60,801 nt of DNA from Beijerinckiaceae bacterium (lineage in GTDB: Bacteria; Bacteroidota; Bacteroidia; Chitinophagales; Chitinophagaceae). The position numbers and the translations under genes were made by a program. How positions within the stretch are numbered: the first letter of the stretch is position 1; every line of letters starts with the position of its first letter. Shown here in pieces: positions 17,379 through 26,984 of the stretch. The notes below the pieces were generated by a model, which worked only from the letters and a program-made list of their open reading frames with translations, ran no database searches and was not told the origin of the DNA. Location: assembly GCA_903970475.1 (NCBI GenBank), contig CAJCIQ010000067.1, positions 1 through 60,801 of the forward strand, read 5' to 3'.

Positions 17379-18980
17379 TTAATTTAAGTTTTCCAGGGCC
17401 TTTTTAATCATCGGATCATCCTGATTGTACACCTCAAAAAAGCCCTCAACCTGCCAAATCTGGCGGGCCAGGAGGCTCTTGGTACGGAGCATCAGCATAT
17501 CCTTGTCCTTGGTGGGAAGGTATTGAAGATCAACACTATCCTTTGAGGCGTAGTGCACCAAAGAACTCCACAAGTCTGCACCTGGATTGAATTTCTCGGC
17601 AAAATTCTTGGCGGAGCCATATCCATTGAGGGTTCCCTTGTTGGCTACATAGTAATTATATACAAAGTCAGACAATGTATTGTGCCTGTATAGCCTGACG
17701 AGAATGGGGCTGTATTCGGTGGTATCCAGAGGGACAAAAATATCCGGCATGATGCCCCCCCCTCCATAGACCTTATGCCCCCCAGGGGTGACATAGGCTT
17801 TGCCCAATGCGGCTACTTTATTACTATCTGCATTGACCAGCTCTCCATTGTGGATGCGGTTGATGATATCATCCTCGTATTCCCTGACCCCTTTGGCATA
17901 AGATTTCTGGATGCTTCGTCCCAAAGGGGTATAATAACGGGCTATGGTTAACCTCAGTGCTGATCCATCACTTAGGGAATATTGTTCCTGTACCAGCCCC
18001 TTACCGAAGCTGCGCCTTCCGATGATGGTGGCCCTGTCCCAGTCCTGTAGTGATCCGGTCAGGATCTCACTGGCGGAAGCCGTTCCTTCATCTATGAGTA
18101 CAACCAGCTTGCCCTTTTCAAATAAACCAGGTTTGTCGGCTGTATATTCTTTTCTAGGGCTGTTGCGGCCTTGGGTATATACGATGAGTTTGTTGTCGTC
18201 CAGGAATTCATCCGCTATTTCCACGGCTTGTTCCATATATCCCCCTCCGTTATCTCTCAGGTCGAGCACCAGTTGTTGCATGCCTTTACCTTTAAGGGTA
18301 TCCATGGCTGCCATAAACTCTGCATAGGTGGTAGCAGAAAATTTATTGAGCTTAATGTAGCCTGTTTTACTGTTGAGCATATAGTCCGCATCCAGGCTGT
18401 TAAGGGGAATCATTCCCCTGGTGATAAGGGCTTTCACTGACTGACCCATACGAAGCAGGGTTACTTCCACTTTGGAACCTTCCTGACCCCTTAGCAATTT
18501 TCTCACTTCTTCGGTTGTGAGGTGCCTGCCCGTCATAACCGTGTCGCCTACCTTCAAAAATTTATCTCCAATCTGAAGGCCTGCTTTTTCAGAAGGGCCT
18601 CCGGCGATAACGCTGACGACATTTAACGTGTCGCCCAGGATGCTGAATTCTATGCCAATGCCCTGGAATTGTCCTTCCAGATCTTCATTGACCTCCTGCA
18701 ATTCAGAGGCTGGAATATAGGCAGAATGGGGATCCAACTGATCGAGTACACCACCAATGGCGCTATCGGTAATGGAATGCATGTTCACGGAGTCAACATA
18801 ACGCTTGTTGATCAATTCCAGAATTTCCTGAAGGGAAGTGCTGCCTGAAGAACGGCTGAATACGCCATTGGATGAGCTTCCCAGGCTTCCACTCAGTGAA
18901 TATCCAAGCCACATACCTACTATCATGGTTAAGGCAAACAACAGGGGTAACCAGACTTGTAATCTTTTATTATTGTTCAT
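17379..18980 (-). CDS. S41 C-terminal processing peptidase, CtpA type
   Basis: The start at 18980 (MNNNKRLQVWLPLL) gives a membrane anchor or signal segment near residues 8-30; the 19 extra residues of the longer frame were rejected. A PDZ domain follows (about residues 85-170, FQGIGIEFSILGD, GGPSEKAGLQIGD), then the S41 core with the catalytic Ser in EGTASASEILTG and the general-base Lys in RRSFGKGLVQ. It acts in the periplasm and trims proteins from exposed C-termini. It is divergent from the MurK-like gene, with 75 bp between starts. A second, longer S41 protease lies at 47616-49826. Confidence 0.93.
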   Translation of the reverse strand: MNNNKRLQVWLPLLFALTMIVGMWLGYSLSGSLGSSSNGVFSRSSGSTSLQEILELINKRYVDSVNMHSITDSAIGGVLDQLDPHSAYIPASELQEVNEDLEGQFQGIGIEFSILGDTLNVVSVIAGGPSEKAGLQIGDKFLKVGDTVMTGRHLTTEEVRKLLRGQEGSKVEVTLLRMGQSVKALITRGMIPLNSLDADYMLNSKTGYIKLNKFSATTYAEFMAAMDTLKGKGMQQLVLDLRDNGGGYMEQAVEIADEFLDDNKLIVYTQGRNSPRKEYTADKPGLFEKGKLVVLIDEGTASASEILTGSLQDWDRATIIGRRSFGKGLVQEQYSLSDGSALRLTIARYYTPLGRSIQKSYAKGVREYEDDIINRIHNGELVNADSNKVAALGKAYVTPGGHKVYGGGGIMPDIFVPLDTTEYSPILVRLYRHNTLSDFVYNYYVANKGTLNGYGSAKNFAEKFNPGADLWSSLVHYASKDSVDLQYLPTKDKDMLMLRTKSLLARQIWQVEGFFEVYNQDDPMIKKALENLN

Positions 18981-19055
18981 TTGAATGATGTACTTTGCGA
19001 TCGAAAGTGCGAATTTCATTATTTTTTGGCAAATCAACCCGGGTTATTGGATGAC

Positions 19056-19901
19056 ATGTCTACGATATTGATAGCAGACAGCGGGTCCACCAAAACAGAG
19101 TGGCGCCTACTCAGGCAAAAACGGAAAGTTACCATTTTCACACAAGGACTCAGCCCCTACTTCCTGGATGCCCGGGCCATAGAGGCGATACTGAGAAAGG
19201 AATTGATACCAGAACTCCCTAAAGACAGCATTTCAGCCATTTATTTTTATGGGACAGGGAATGCAAACCCTGGCAATGCCCGTATGATCAAAGGGGTACT
19301 AAAAAAAGTATTCCCGGGGGCAGCATCCGAGGTAATGCACGACCTGATGGGGGCCGCCAGGGCTTTGTGCGGAAAGGAAAAGGGGGTAGCCTGCATTTTG
19401 GGTACCGGCTCCAATTCCTGTGCATATAATGGCAAAAACATTGTCAAGAATAGTCCTGGATTAGGTTATGTATTGGGAGATGAAGGCAGCGGGGCCTATT
19501 TGGGAAAAAGCGTCCTTCAGTACTACCTCTACCATACCTTCGACGAGGAATTAAGTATGAAATTCGAGGCCCAGTACACCTCAAAACCAGCAGATATTCT
19601 GGAAGCCGTGTACAAACAGCCTTTGCCCAACCGGTATCTTGCGTCATTTGCCCACTTCCTTTCTGAGAACAGGGGGCACTATATGGTGGAAAACATCATT
19701 GAAGATGGAATAAATGACTTCTTTTTCCGTCACCTCTGCAAATACAGGGAAAGTTGGAGCCAAACCATTCATTTCACAGGTGGGGTGGCTTATGCCTTCC
19801 GGGATGTCGTTCGGGAATTAGGCCATGCCTATGAGTTTGACATAGGGCATATTCGGGCGACCCCCATGGATGGTCTGGAAGCTTTTCACAGAGCCCAATA
19901 A
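19056..19901 (+). CDS. BadF/BadG-family amino sugar kinase, MurK-like
   Basis: The start at 19056 (MSTILIADSGSTKTEW) places the phosphate-binding loop at the N-terminus as usual; the upstream in-frame codon at 18981 lies in the promoter region. The 281-residue protein belongs to the BadF/BadG/BcrA/BcrD ATPase family, with ADSGSTKTEWRL, YFYGTGNANPGN, CILGTGSNSCAYNG, GYVLGDEGSGAYLG and HFTGGVAYAFRD. Members of this family are N-acetylglucosamine or N-acetylmuramic acid kinases. murQ follows 18 bp later, and the known MurK-MurQ pairing in Clostridium and Tannerella suggests MurNAc phosphorylation in cell-wall sugar recovery. Confidence 0.87.
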   Translation: MSTILIADSGSTKTEWRLLRQKRKVTIFTQGLSPYFLDARAIEAILRKELIPELPKDSISAIYFYGTGNANPGNARMIKGVLKKVFPGAASEVMHDLMGAARALCGKEKGVACILGTGSNSCAYNGKNIVKNSPGLGYVLGDEGSGAYLGKSVLQYYLYHTFDEELSMKFEAQYTSKPADILEAVYKQPLPNRYLASFAHFLSENRGHYMVENIIEDGINDFFFRHLCKYRESWSQTIHFTGGVAYAFRDVVRELGHAYEFDIGHIRATPMDGLEAFHRAQ

Positions 19902-19919
19902 AACCTTAACAACTTTTTT

Positions 19920-20738
19920 ATGTCTTTTGATAAGATCACCGAATCTTCCTCCAGGTACCACGACCTGGAACAGATGACTATCCATGACCTCCTCACCCAT
20001 ATCAACGAGGAAGACCAATTGGTCCCCTTGGCGGTGAAAGCGGCCATAGGCCAGGTCGAAAAATTAGTGGAGGCCTTAAGTGACCGGATGCTGGCCGGAG
20101 GGCGCTTATTTTATATAGGTGCCGGAACCAGCGGGCGACTGGGCGTAGTGGATGCCAGTGAATGCCCACCTACTTTCGGGGTTCCTTACGGATTGGTCAA
20201 CGGCATTATAGCAGGAGGCGCCCAGGCCATTACCCAGGCGGTTGAATTTGCAGAGGATAGCACCATGCAGGGTTGGAAAGACCTAAAGGACAAAGGCATC
20301 AACGCTTCCGATACGGTCATTGGGATTGCGGCCAGTGGAACCACGCCTTATGTGATAGGCGCATTGAGCGAATGCAGGAAGAATGGAATCCTAACAGGAT
20401 GTATTACCAATAATCCAGGAGCGCCCATTGTAGCCGAAGCAGATTTCCCGGTGGAGGTGGCCGTGGGGCCGGAATTCGTAACCGGAAGCACGCGGATGAA
20501 AAGCGGCACCGCCCAAAAGCTGGTACTCAACATGATTTCTACTTCCGTGATGATCCGGCTGGGCAGGGTCAAGGACAATAAAATGGTAGACATGAAGCTG
20601 TCCAACGACAAACTCGTGGATAGGGGCGTGCGCATGGTGCTGGAGCAACTGCCCAGCCTGACATATGAACAGGCTAAAGCACTGCTGATTAAGGAAGGTA
20701 GTGTACGCAAAGCCGTAGAGGCGGTCCACAAAAAATAA
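19920..20738 (+). CDS. murQ: N-acetylmuramic acid 6-phosphate etherase
   Basis: MurQ removes the lactyl ether from MurNAc 6-phosphate to give GlcNAc 6-phosphate and D-lactate. The 272-residue protein shows the SIS domain (GGRLFYIGAGTSGRLGVVDA), the conserved ASECPPTFG with the catalytic acid, GIAASGTTPYVIGAL, GPEFVTGSTRMKSGTAQK and the C-terminal DRGVRMVLEQL. It follows the MurK-like kinase by 18 bp, so both steps of MurNAc recycling are encoded together. No MurT/MurP-type transporter is adjacent. Confidence 0.97.
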   Translation: MSFDKITESSSRYHDLEQMTIHDLLTHINEEDQLVPLAVKAAIGQVEKLVEALSDRMLAGGRLFYIGAGTSGRLGVVDASECPPTFGVPYGLVNGIIAGGAQAITQAVEFAEDSTMQGWKDLKDKGINASDTVIGIAASGTTPYVIGALSECRKNGILTGCITNNPGAPIVAEADFPVEVAVGPEFVTGSTRMKSGTAQKLVLNMISTSVMIRLGRVKDNKMVDMKLSNDKLVDRGVRMVLEQLPSLTYEQAKALLIKEGSVRKAVEAVHKK

Positions 20739-20746
20739 CGCGGTGG

Positions 20747-21754
20747 TTACTCTACAGAAGTCTGGGGGAATTTCCCATTCCTGCGGAAGTCCTTATATCC
20801 TTCATCCATTTTAGCGGGATCCAGCTTGGAGTAGGCCCTGAAGAACAAGTATTTTTTCCCTTTATCCAACCCGTAAAACAAATCGCCCAAATGGGCACAA
20901 ATAGCATCGCATTCTTTGGAGAGGGCGCTGGAGTCTGATAACGGGTATTTTGTCTTATAGAGAATGAAAGGATAATAGCCTTCGGTTGTCCGGTATAAAC
21001 TGATCTTGAATATACTGGGTTTGGTGGATACCAGGCTATCTGTAAGCGGAAAGGGGTAACGCTGGGTGATCGCGCTGGTGAGCTTTTGGTCCAGCTCATT
21101 TATTTCCTTTTCCTTTTCATAATGCAACAGTCCTCCGGCGGGCTTTAATAATTGCTCACAAAGCAGCAGGTCATTACCCGCATCCACCAGGTAACCGCTA
21201 TCGAAATCCTTTTGGGCGCTATGGTACCAATCGATGGCATCCCGGTTCATCACCTTCAGGAGTCCTATCTGCATAATGTTCAATTTCCAATTGTCACCGT
21301 ACTTGCCATAAGAGGTGGTCAGGGCAAAGCTTTCGGGGTATTGGTTGAAATAGCCTAGGGTAACAAGGGTCTCTTTATTGATGGGCTGAAAAGTCAAGAG
21401 GTAGTCGTGCTCGCTCCCTTTAGTGCGATGCATGGTAGAGTTGCGATTGGCGTCCGCACCGTAGAACTTAAGGTAGAACTGGTTTTTTACTTTAAAAGTA
21501 CTGGGGTCGGGTAATGTCTGGGTATGAAGCAACTGATCCTCTATGTTGGGTCCGTTGGATGACCAAAGGCTGTCGCTGGAGATGTTCCTCAAATCACTGA
21601 TGTTCCGTCCACTGATATCTTTGAGGACCTGGCTATTGAGTTCATTCATCTTATCACGTAGTGCCGGATCAATCTGCCCATCCATCCAGGTGCCATTCCT
21701 ATGGCAACCCGTCAGCATCAGCAAAATGAGGGCACAGCGCCCAGTATACTTCAT
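20747..21754 (-). CDS. hypothetical lipoprotein
   Basis: A lipoprotein signal peptide with lipobox LTGC (Cys17) heads a 335-residue protein. The body is rich in aromatic and charged residues with no motif that I recognise; a segment QFYLKFYGADANRNSTMH and a late RTTEGYYPFILYKT suggest a soluble alpha/beta fold. Its stop codon lies 8 bp from the convergent murQ stop. The gene starts 2 bp after the stop of another lipoprotein gene, so the two probably share a transcript. Confidence 0.75.
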   Translation of the reverse strand: MKYTGRCALILLMLTGCHRNGTWMDGQIDPALRDKMNELNSQVLKDISGRNISDLRNISSDSLWSSNGPNIEDQLLHTQTLPDPSTFKVKNQFYLKFYGADANRNSTMHRTKGSEHDYLLTFQPINKETLVTLGYFNQYPESFALTTSYGKYGDNWKLNIMQIGLLKVMNRDAIDWYHSAQKDFDSGYLVDAGNDLLLCEQLLKPAGGLLHYEKEKEINELDQKLTSAITQRYPFPLTDSLVSTKPSIFKISLYRTTEGYYPFILYKTKYPLSDSSALSKECDAICAHLGDLFYGLDKGKKYLFFRAYSKLDPAKMDEGYKDFRRNGKFPQTSVE

Positions 21755-21756
21755 AG

Positions 21757-22635
21757 CTAATTTTGCGCAATGTATTGAAAATACGTCAATGAGGACGTCT
21801 TTACCGCTCCTTGTTGAAGGTATTCGAAAATTTGGGAAGTGGGCAGACTTTGGGCATTATATTGATAAATATAGCTATTGGAGAAGCTGTATCCGGTTAT
21901 CTGAACCGTAGCTACGTTATTTGTCGTAAGCATTACAATATTGGCATCTACGGTTGTGCCCAGGATGAAAGCGGCATCCGTCAGGGTCCTGTAGGGATTG
22001 TAAGAGCCATCATTGGTGTACTCCACAGTTTGGGCTGAAATGGATCCGGAGGTGGTGTCTGTCGTGTTAACCAGGACCTGGGAAAGATCTCCCTGGCTAT
22101 TCCAGGTAAAGGCTTCTTGCTGAAACAGGGTAGGTTGCCGGGTTACACCTACCGGTTCATACCTGTAGATGGCGGAAATCTGTGAACCAGTGCTGGCTAC
22201 GGAATCATAGGTCGACCCTGGTGTATACTGCACCTTGATCCAGGATTTGCCATAAGTAAACTGGGCGTAAGGCGTTCCGCTCGTGGCTGTGGTATCCGTA
22301 GATTGCTGTAGCTCCGTTATTTTGCCACTGGTGTATACCGGGATAATAGCGGAATAGGAGGTATCATTGGGTAAGTAATTCGAAGTGATGACTTTTTGAA
22401 TAACATGGTCGCTGTTCAATTGTATCTCCGTATAGGTGCTATCGACTCCCGATACAGTACTATAGCCGGAGAGCCAGGTATTAGTAGGTCCTGAAGCGAC
22501 ATCGACGCCCGTGCCGGATCCTCCGGTAGAAGAATTCCCAGAGCCTCCCCCTTTACTACAGGAGGTCATGCCCCATACCAACAAAACTAATAATAAGGTG
22601 AAGCCGAAAAGAGCATTCGACGGGTAACGTTTCAT
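21757..22635 (-). CDS. hypothetical lipoprotein with Gly/Ser-rich linker
   Basis: A signal peptide with lipobox MTSC (Cys about 26) is followed by a Gly/Ser-rich linker (KGGGSGNSSTGGSG), typical of Bacteroidota outer-membrane lipoproteins. The 292-residue protein is rich in Thr, Ser, Tyr and Gln, with repeating beta-strand patterns such as TYTEIQLNSDHVIQKV and LTYFQYIAQN. This resembles the family of RHS-like or DUF-type proteins that parse text-like repeats, but no family can be named with certainty. It lies 2 bp upstream of the previous lipoprotein gene. Confidence 0.72.
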   Translation of the reverse strand: MKRYPSNALFGFTLLLVLLVWGMTSCSKGGGSGNSSTGGSGTGVDVASGPTNTWLSGYSTVSGVDSTYTEIQLNSDHVIQKVITSNYLPNDTSYSAIIPVYTSGKITELQQSTDTTATSGTPYAQFTYGKSWIKVQYTPGSTYDSVASTGSQISAIYRYEPVGVTRQPTLFQQEAFTWNSQGDLSQVLVNTTDTTSGSISAQTVEYTNDGSYNPYRTLTDAAFILGTTVDANIVMLTTNNVATVQITGYSFSNSYIYQYNAQSLPTSQIFEYLQQGAVKTSSLTYFQYIAQN

Positions 22636-22654
22636 AAGGATTGGATTTGCCAGC

Positions 22655-24220
22655 TTAAATATATTTCTTTTTTCTCTGATAATCAGCCTTATATTTTTGT
22701 TGCATGATTTCCTGAACCGGCTTTTTATGGATTTTGCTGTCCAGCCAGGAAATAATATCCAGGTACATAAAGGAACGGCTCTCCAGGGGGTTGGCTTCGT
22801 ATTTCTGAAGTTTATCCCTCAGGGCGATAAAAGCGCTGCGGATCTGTGTGGGTTTCAGGAAAAAAGACTTCCGGAGGAATTTGAAGATTTCCTCCTCTAC
22901 TTCACTGAGATTCTGCATTTTAGCCATAAATCGATAGACCGATTTGATCAGATATTCCAGCAACTGTTCGTGACCCAGCTCAAAGTGGGCGATCAGGTGG
23001 AGCAAACGAGCATAACATTGTATATCTGTTCTCAGGTCTACCTTCCAGTGGATGATCTTATTGAGGTATTCGATCGCCCTTTCATTATCTCCACTTCCAA
23101 AGCATAGACAGGCTATCTTATAATAGAATACCAGTACCCGATGCCGGTCAAGGTGAATTTCGTAGGCTTCCAGTTTTTCTTCTATCTCTGGTACCAGGGT
23201 CAGCCCTTCCGTGAAAGTCCCTTCCATAAAGTGCCTGTCCAACTTAGAGATGTACAGGTAGACAAACCCCTGGATGACGGTAGTGGTTGTGCGCTGACCC
23301 AGTTCAGAGGCGGTGAATGCCTGGAAGGCATTGAGTCTGGGCATGAATTTGTCGTGGTTGAACAGGACAAAATGGGCAATCAGCAGGTTATGCACCCCCT
23401 TCATGTATTGAACCGTCTCAATAGACATCATCGGAGGATCTTGTTCAAAAAGGTCCACCCATTTCTGGCAATACCTATAAAACTGGAGAAAGTCCTGTAA
23501 AATATAATGGTACCAGCAATGGGCCTGATACAGATACAATTTCTCATAAAAATTCTCTGAATCCTTGGCGCCGGAGGGTAAATTGGTTTCAAAGAAAGCT
23601 TTGACGGACAAAACATCTATTTCATCCCTGGCATGTCCCATTTTAATGTACCAGCTATAGAGCTGGAGTGCCAGGTTGGACAGTTTTCCCAGCATTAGCC
23701 ATTGTTGATTGGCTTTTTCGGTCTCCCTGGCCAACTGTTCGGCCCGGTTTTCCATGCTCCGGGTAATATGCAGGGACTCAATCTTCTTTTCGAAGGTCAG
23801 GGCTTGCAGGACATAAGATAATTGGTGGAACTCACGGGCGTGTTCCTTAATCCGGTCCAGCATTTTTAGGCTTTGTAAGTATAAGGCCTTGTCATACAAT
23901 ATTTTAGCATAATCCATCTGCTCGTGCAACTGGAGTTCTATATTACTTTCATCCCGGATGAGTCGTAAAGAAGACAGGATTTGACGGAACAATTGGGCTT
24001 TTAGGTTGGACAATTGTTGTTTCTTGATAGATGGGTGCTTCCTGAGCATTGCTTCTTCGTCGTAGGCATCCATTTTGTCCAGGGCATCAAAAAGGGTCAC
24101 CACCTTCAGGTCTTCGGCATTATCCCCATGCCGGTTGACAAACAGTTTAAAACTCCTTTTTTCCGCCTTTTGCAGAGATTTAACTAATTGAAACACTTCG
24201 TCTTTTCTAATGTTGGCCAT
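22655..24220 (-). CDS. large helical (TPR-like) cytosolic protein of unknown function
   Basis: A 521-residue protein without signal peptide or membrane segment. It is almost all alpha-helical, rich in Leu, Lys, Glu, Gln and aromatic residues, with irregular 34-residue-like helix pairs (for example LGKLSNLALQLYSWYIKMGH and ERAIEYLNKIIHWKVDLRTD). This suggests a TPR-like scaffold. The N-terminus (IRKDEVFQLVKSLQKAEKRS) is basic. It ends 19 bp before the lipoprotein gene and faces away from leuA. Function is not recognised. Confidence 0.75.
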   Translation of the reverse strand: MANIRKDEVFQLVKSLQKAEKRSFKLFVNRHGDNAEDLKVVTLFDALDKMDAYDEEAMLRKHPSIKKQQLSNLKAQLFRQILSSLRLIRDESNIELQLHEQMDYAKILYDKALYLQSLKMLDRIKEHAREFHQLSYVLQALTFEKKIESLHITRSMENRAEQLARETEKANQQWLMLGKLSNLALQLYSWYIKMGHARDEIDVLSVKAFFETNLPSGAKDSENFYEKLYLYQAHCWYHYILQDFLQFYRYCQKWVDLFEQDPPMMSIETVQYMKGVHNLLIAHFVLFNHDKFMPRLNAFQAFTASELGQRTTTTVIQGFVYLYISKLDRHFMEGTFTEGLTLVPEIEEKLEAYEIHLDRHRVLVFYYKIACLCFGSGDNERAIEYLNKIIHWKVDLRTDIQCYARLLHLIAHFELGHEQLLEYLIKSVYRFMAKMQNLSEVEEEIFKFLRKSFFLKPTQIRSAFIALRDKLQKYEANPLESRSFMYLDIISWLDSKIHKKPVQEIMQQKYKADYQRKKKYI

Positions 24221-24309
24221 CGTAATTCATTTAGGGTAAAAGCCTTATCTAACGGTGTTTTGAGCCAATTTAGGGGGTGGTAGCCGCTGTATTTTGCCTT
24301 ACAATTTGA

Positions 24310-24341
24310 TTTGAAAAGGATTATAAGCAAAGATACCTTCG
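24310..24341 (+). promoter_or_regulatory. candidate promoter of the leu operon
   Basis: TTTG at 24310-24313, 20 bp, then TACCTTCG at 24334-24341 (seven of the eight positions allowed by TAnnTTTG). The start point would fall near 24348, some 20 bp before leuA. The rest of the leader has no leader peptide and no terminator. Confidence 0.45.
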
Positions 24342-24369
24342 TCATAGGTACTAAAAAAACAACAGGACC

Positions 24370-25545
24370 ATGACCAACAACAAGATTTATATTTTCGACA
24401 CGACCTTAAGGGATGGTGAACAAGTTCCTGGGTGCAAACTAAACACAGCCGAGAAGATTGAAGTGGCCAAAGTCCTGGAGGAAATGGGGGTAGATGTTAT
24501 AGAAGCAGGCTTTCCAATTTCTAGTCCCGGTGATTTTGAATCGGTGGAAGCCATTTCTGCGCATGTTAAAAACGCAACGGTTTGTGGGTTGACCAGGGCC
24601 GTGGAGAAAGATATTGAAGTGGCCGCCGCAGCACTCAAAAAAGCAAAACGCCCCCGTATCCATACAGGAATTGGCTCCTCTGATATTCATATTAAACATA
24701 AATTTAATGCGACCAGGGAAGAAATCCTGGAAAGGGCGGTAAAGGCAACAGCCTATGCCCGCAGGTTTGTGGATGATGTAGAGTTCTTCGCCGAAGATGC
24801 CGGCAGGGCTGATATTCAGTTTCTGGCCAGGCTGGTAGAAGCCGTTATTAAGGCCGGCGCTACCGTAGTCAATATCCCGGACACGACCGGCTATTGTTTA
24901 CCCAACCAATATGGAGATAAGATAGCCTACCTGGTTAATAACGTTCCCAATATTGATAAGGCCATCCTTTCCTGCCATTGCCACAATGACCTGGGACTGG
25001 CCACGGCCAATTCTATAGCCGGAGCTATAGCCGGGGCGCGTCAGATCGAATGTACCATTAACGGTATAGGAGAAAGAGCAGGCAATACTTCTTTAGAAGA
25101 AGTGGTGATGATCCTCAAACAACACGAATCCCTGGGTTTGTACACGGGCATCAAGACAGAATATCTCAACCCCATCAGTCAATTGGTATCCGACACCATG
25201 CGTGTTCCGGTGCAGCCCAATAAGGCCATTGTAGGCTTGAACGCCTTTGCCCACTCTTCCGGCATTCACCAGGATGGTTTTCTCAAACATTCCGAAACGT
25301 ATGAGATCATCCGTCCGGAAGACGTAGGAGCCGCTGGTTCAAAGATCGTACTCACTGCCCGTAGCGGCCGTTCTGCCCTGGCACACCGCTTCCATAAGCT
25401 GGGTCATCTTTTCAACCGCAACGATGTGGATGTATTATATGAACGCTTCCTGGTTGTGGCTGATTCCAAAAAAGAAGTAGAGGACCATGACTTGCAAAGC
25501 CTGGCCCATCAATACGTGCAAGAGTCAGCAGCAGTAGGCGTATAA
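24370..25545 (+). CDS. leuA: 2-isopropylmalate synthase, short form without regulatory domain
   Basis: LeuA condenses 2-ketoisovalerate with acetyl-CoA, the first step of leucine synthesis. The TIM-barrel domain is complete: [13 protein letters not shown] at the N-terminus, the metal-binding [13 protein letters not shown], and [16 protein letters not shown], then [11 protein letters not shown]. The protein ends at residue 391, about 120 residues shorter than the usual enzyme, and lacks the C-terminal domain that binds leucine for feedback inhibition. The next genes are leuC, leuD and leuB, which argues against citramalate or homocitrate synthase. Confidence 0.93.
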   Translation: MTNNKIYIFDTTLRDGEQVPGCKLNTAEKIEVAKVLEEMGVDVIEAGFPISSPGDFESVEAISAHVKNATVCGLTRAVEKDIEVAAAALKKAKRPRIHTGIGSSDIHIKHKFNATREEILERAVKATAYARRFVDDVEFFAEDAGRADIQFLARLVEAVIKAGATVVNIPDTTGYCLPNQYGDKIAYLVNNVPNIDKAILSCHCHNDLGLATANSIAGAIAGARQIECTINGIGERAGNTSLEEVVMILKQHESLGLYTGIKTEYLNPISQLVSDTMRVPVQPNKAIVGLNAFAHSSGIHQDGFLKHSETYEIIRPEDVGAAGSKIVLTARSGRSALAHRFHKLGHLFNRNDVDVLYERFLVVADSKKEVEDHDLQSLAHQYVQESAAVGV

Positions 25546-25565
25546 ACGATCATAAAGCTATAGAA

Positions 25566-26966
25566 ATGGGAAAGTCATTATTCGATAAGATTTGGGATAA
25601 GCATGTGGTGAAATCCATACCGGATGGACCTGAAGTATTGTATATCGACTGCCACCTCATCCACGAGGTGACCAGTCCCCAGGCCTTTAAGGGGATTGAA
25701 AACAGGGGCGTTTCCCTGTTCAGGCCAAAGCAGATTCTGGCTACAGCCGATCACAACGTACCAACCCTTAATCAGCACCTGCCCATCAAAGACGAGTTGT
25801 CCCGTAAACAAGTGCAGATGCTCTCTGATAACTGTGCCCGTCATGGGGTTGAATTATATGGCCTGGGCCACCGCTACCAAGGGATTGTGCACGTGATCGG
25901 GCCTGAATTGGGCGTTACCCAGCCCGGTATGACCATGGTTTGTGGAGACAGTCATACTTCTACCCACGGAGCTTTCGGTGCCATTGCCTTTGGCATAGGC
26001 ACTTCTGAGGTGGAAATGGTGTTTGCTTCTCAATGTCTGCTCCAGAGCCATCCTAAATTAATGCGCATCAGCGTTGAGGGGGAGCTATCCAAAGGAGTTG
26101 TTGCCAAAGACATTATCCTCTATATCATCGCTCAGTTAACCTCCGGAGGTGCTACCGGGTACTTCGTTGAATTTGCCGGGTCTGCCATCAGGGCCTTGAG
26201 CATGGAAGCCCGCATGACGATATGCAATATGAGCATAGAAATGGGCGCCAGAGGCGGTATGATCGCACCGGACGAAACCACTTTTGCTTATATGAAGGGT
26301 CGTCCCTTTGCACCCCAGGGGACAGAATGGGACCGTAAGGTAGCCGAATGGAAGGAACTCTATTCCGATGGAGATGCCATTTTTGATGAGGAGATCTTCA
26401 TCGATGCGGCTGCTATAGAACCTATGATTACCTACGGTACCAACCCTGGTCTAGGGATAGGCGTAACCGGTAGCGTACCAGCCCTGGATAAGGTGCCTGA
26501 TGAGAATGAAAAGAAGGTCATTGCCAAAGCCCTTCAGTATATGGGCCTGGAAGCCGGCAAGCCTTTACTGGATATGCCCGTACAACATGTGTTTATCGGT
26601 AGCTGCACCAATTCCAGGATAGAAGACCTGCGTATGGTGGCCGGTGTGATCAAAGGTCGTCACAAGCACGACGGTGTGAACGTCATGATTGTGCCTGGAT
26701 CACAGCAGGTGGCCGCTCAAATCGTTGAAGAAGGCCTGGACAAAGTATTTGAAGCGGCAGGGTTTGTGATTCGCCAGGCTGGGTGCAGTGCCTGCCTGGG
26801 TATGAATGAAGACAAGGTCCCGGCGGGAGAATACTGCGTCTCCACTTCCAACCGCAACTTCGAAGGAAGGCAGGGGGCAGGCGCCCGCACTTTACTGGCT
26901 AGCCCTTTGACTGCCGCCGCAGCGGCGCTGACGGGGAAAGTGACAGACGTACGAGAACTGATTTAA
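25566..26966 (+). CDS. leuC: 3-isopropylmalate dehydratase large subunit
   Basis: LeuC with LeuD isomerises 2-isopropylmalate to 3-isopropylmalate through isopropylmaleate. The 466-residue length is typical. Three cluster-binding Cys are in [12 protein letters not shown] and in [10 protein letters not shown]. Other landmarks are HEVTSPQAF near the N-terminus, [20 protein letters not shown], and [12 protein letters not shown] near the C-terminus. It follows leuA by 20 bp. A methyltransferase gene, not leuD, comes next. Confidence 0.97.
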   Translation: MGKSLFDKIWDKHVVKSIPDGPEVLYIDCHLIHEVTSPQAFKGIENRGVSLFRPKQILATADHNVPTLNQHLPIKDELSRKQVQMLSDNCARHGVELYGLGHRYQGIVHVIGPELGVTQPGMTMVCGDSHTSTHGAFGAIAFGIGTSEVEMVFASQCLLQSHPKLMRISVEGELSKGVVAKDIILYIIAQLTSGGATGYFVEFAGSAIRALSMEARMTICNMSIEMGARGGMIAPDETTFAYMKGRPFAPQGTEWDRKVAEWKELYSDGDAIFDEEIFIDAAAIEPMITYGTNPGLGIGVTGSVPALDKVPDENEKKVIAKALQYMGLEAGKPLLDMPVQHVFIGSCTNSRIEDLRMVAGVIKGRHKHDGVNVMIVPGSQQVAAQIVEEGLDKVFEAAGFVIRQAGCSACLGMNEDKVPAGEYCVSTSNRNFEGRQGAGARTLLASPLTAAAAALTGKVTDVRELI

Positions 26967-26984
26967 TGTAAAAAACGAGTTGTT

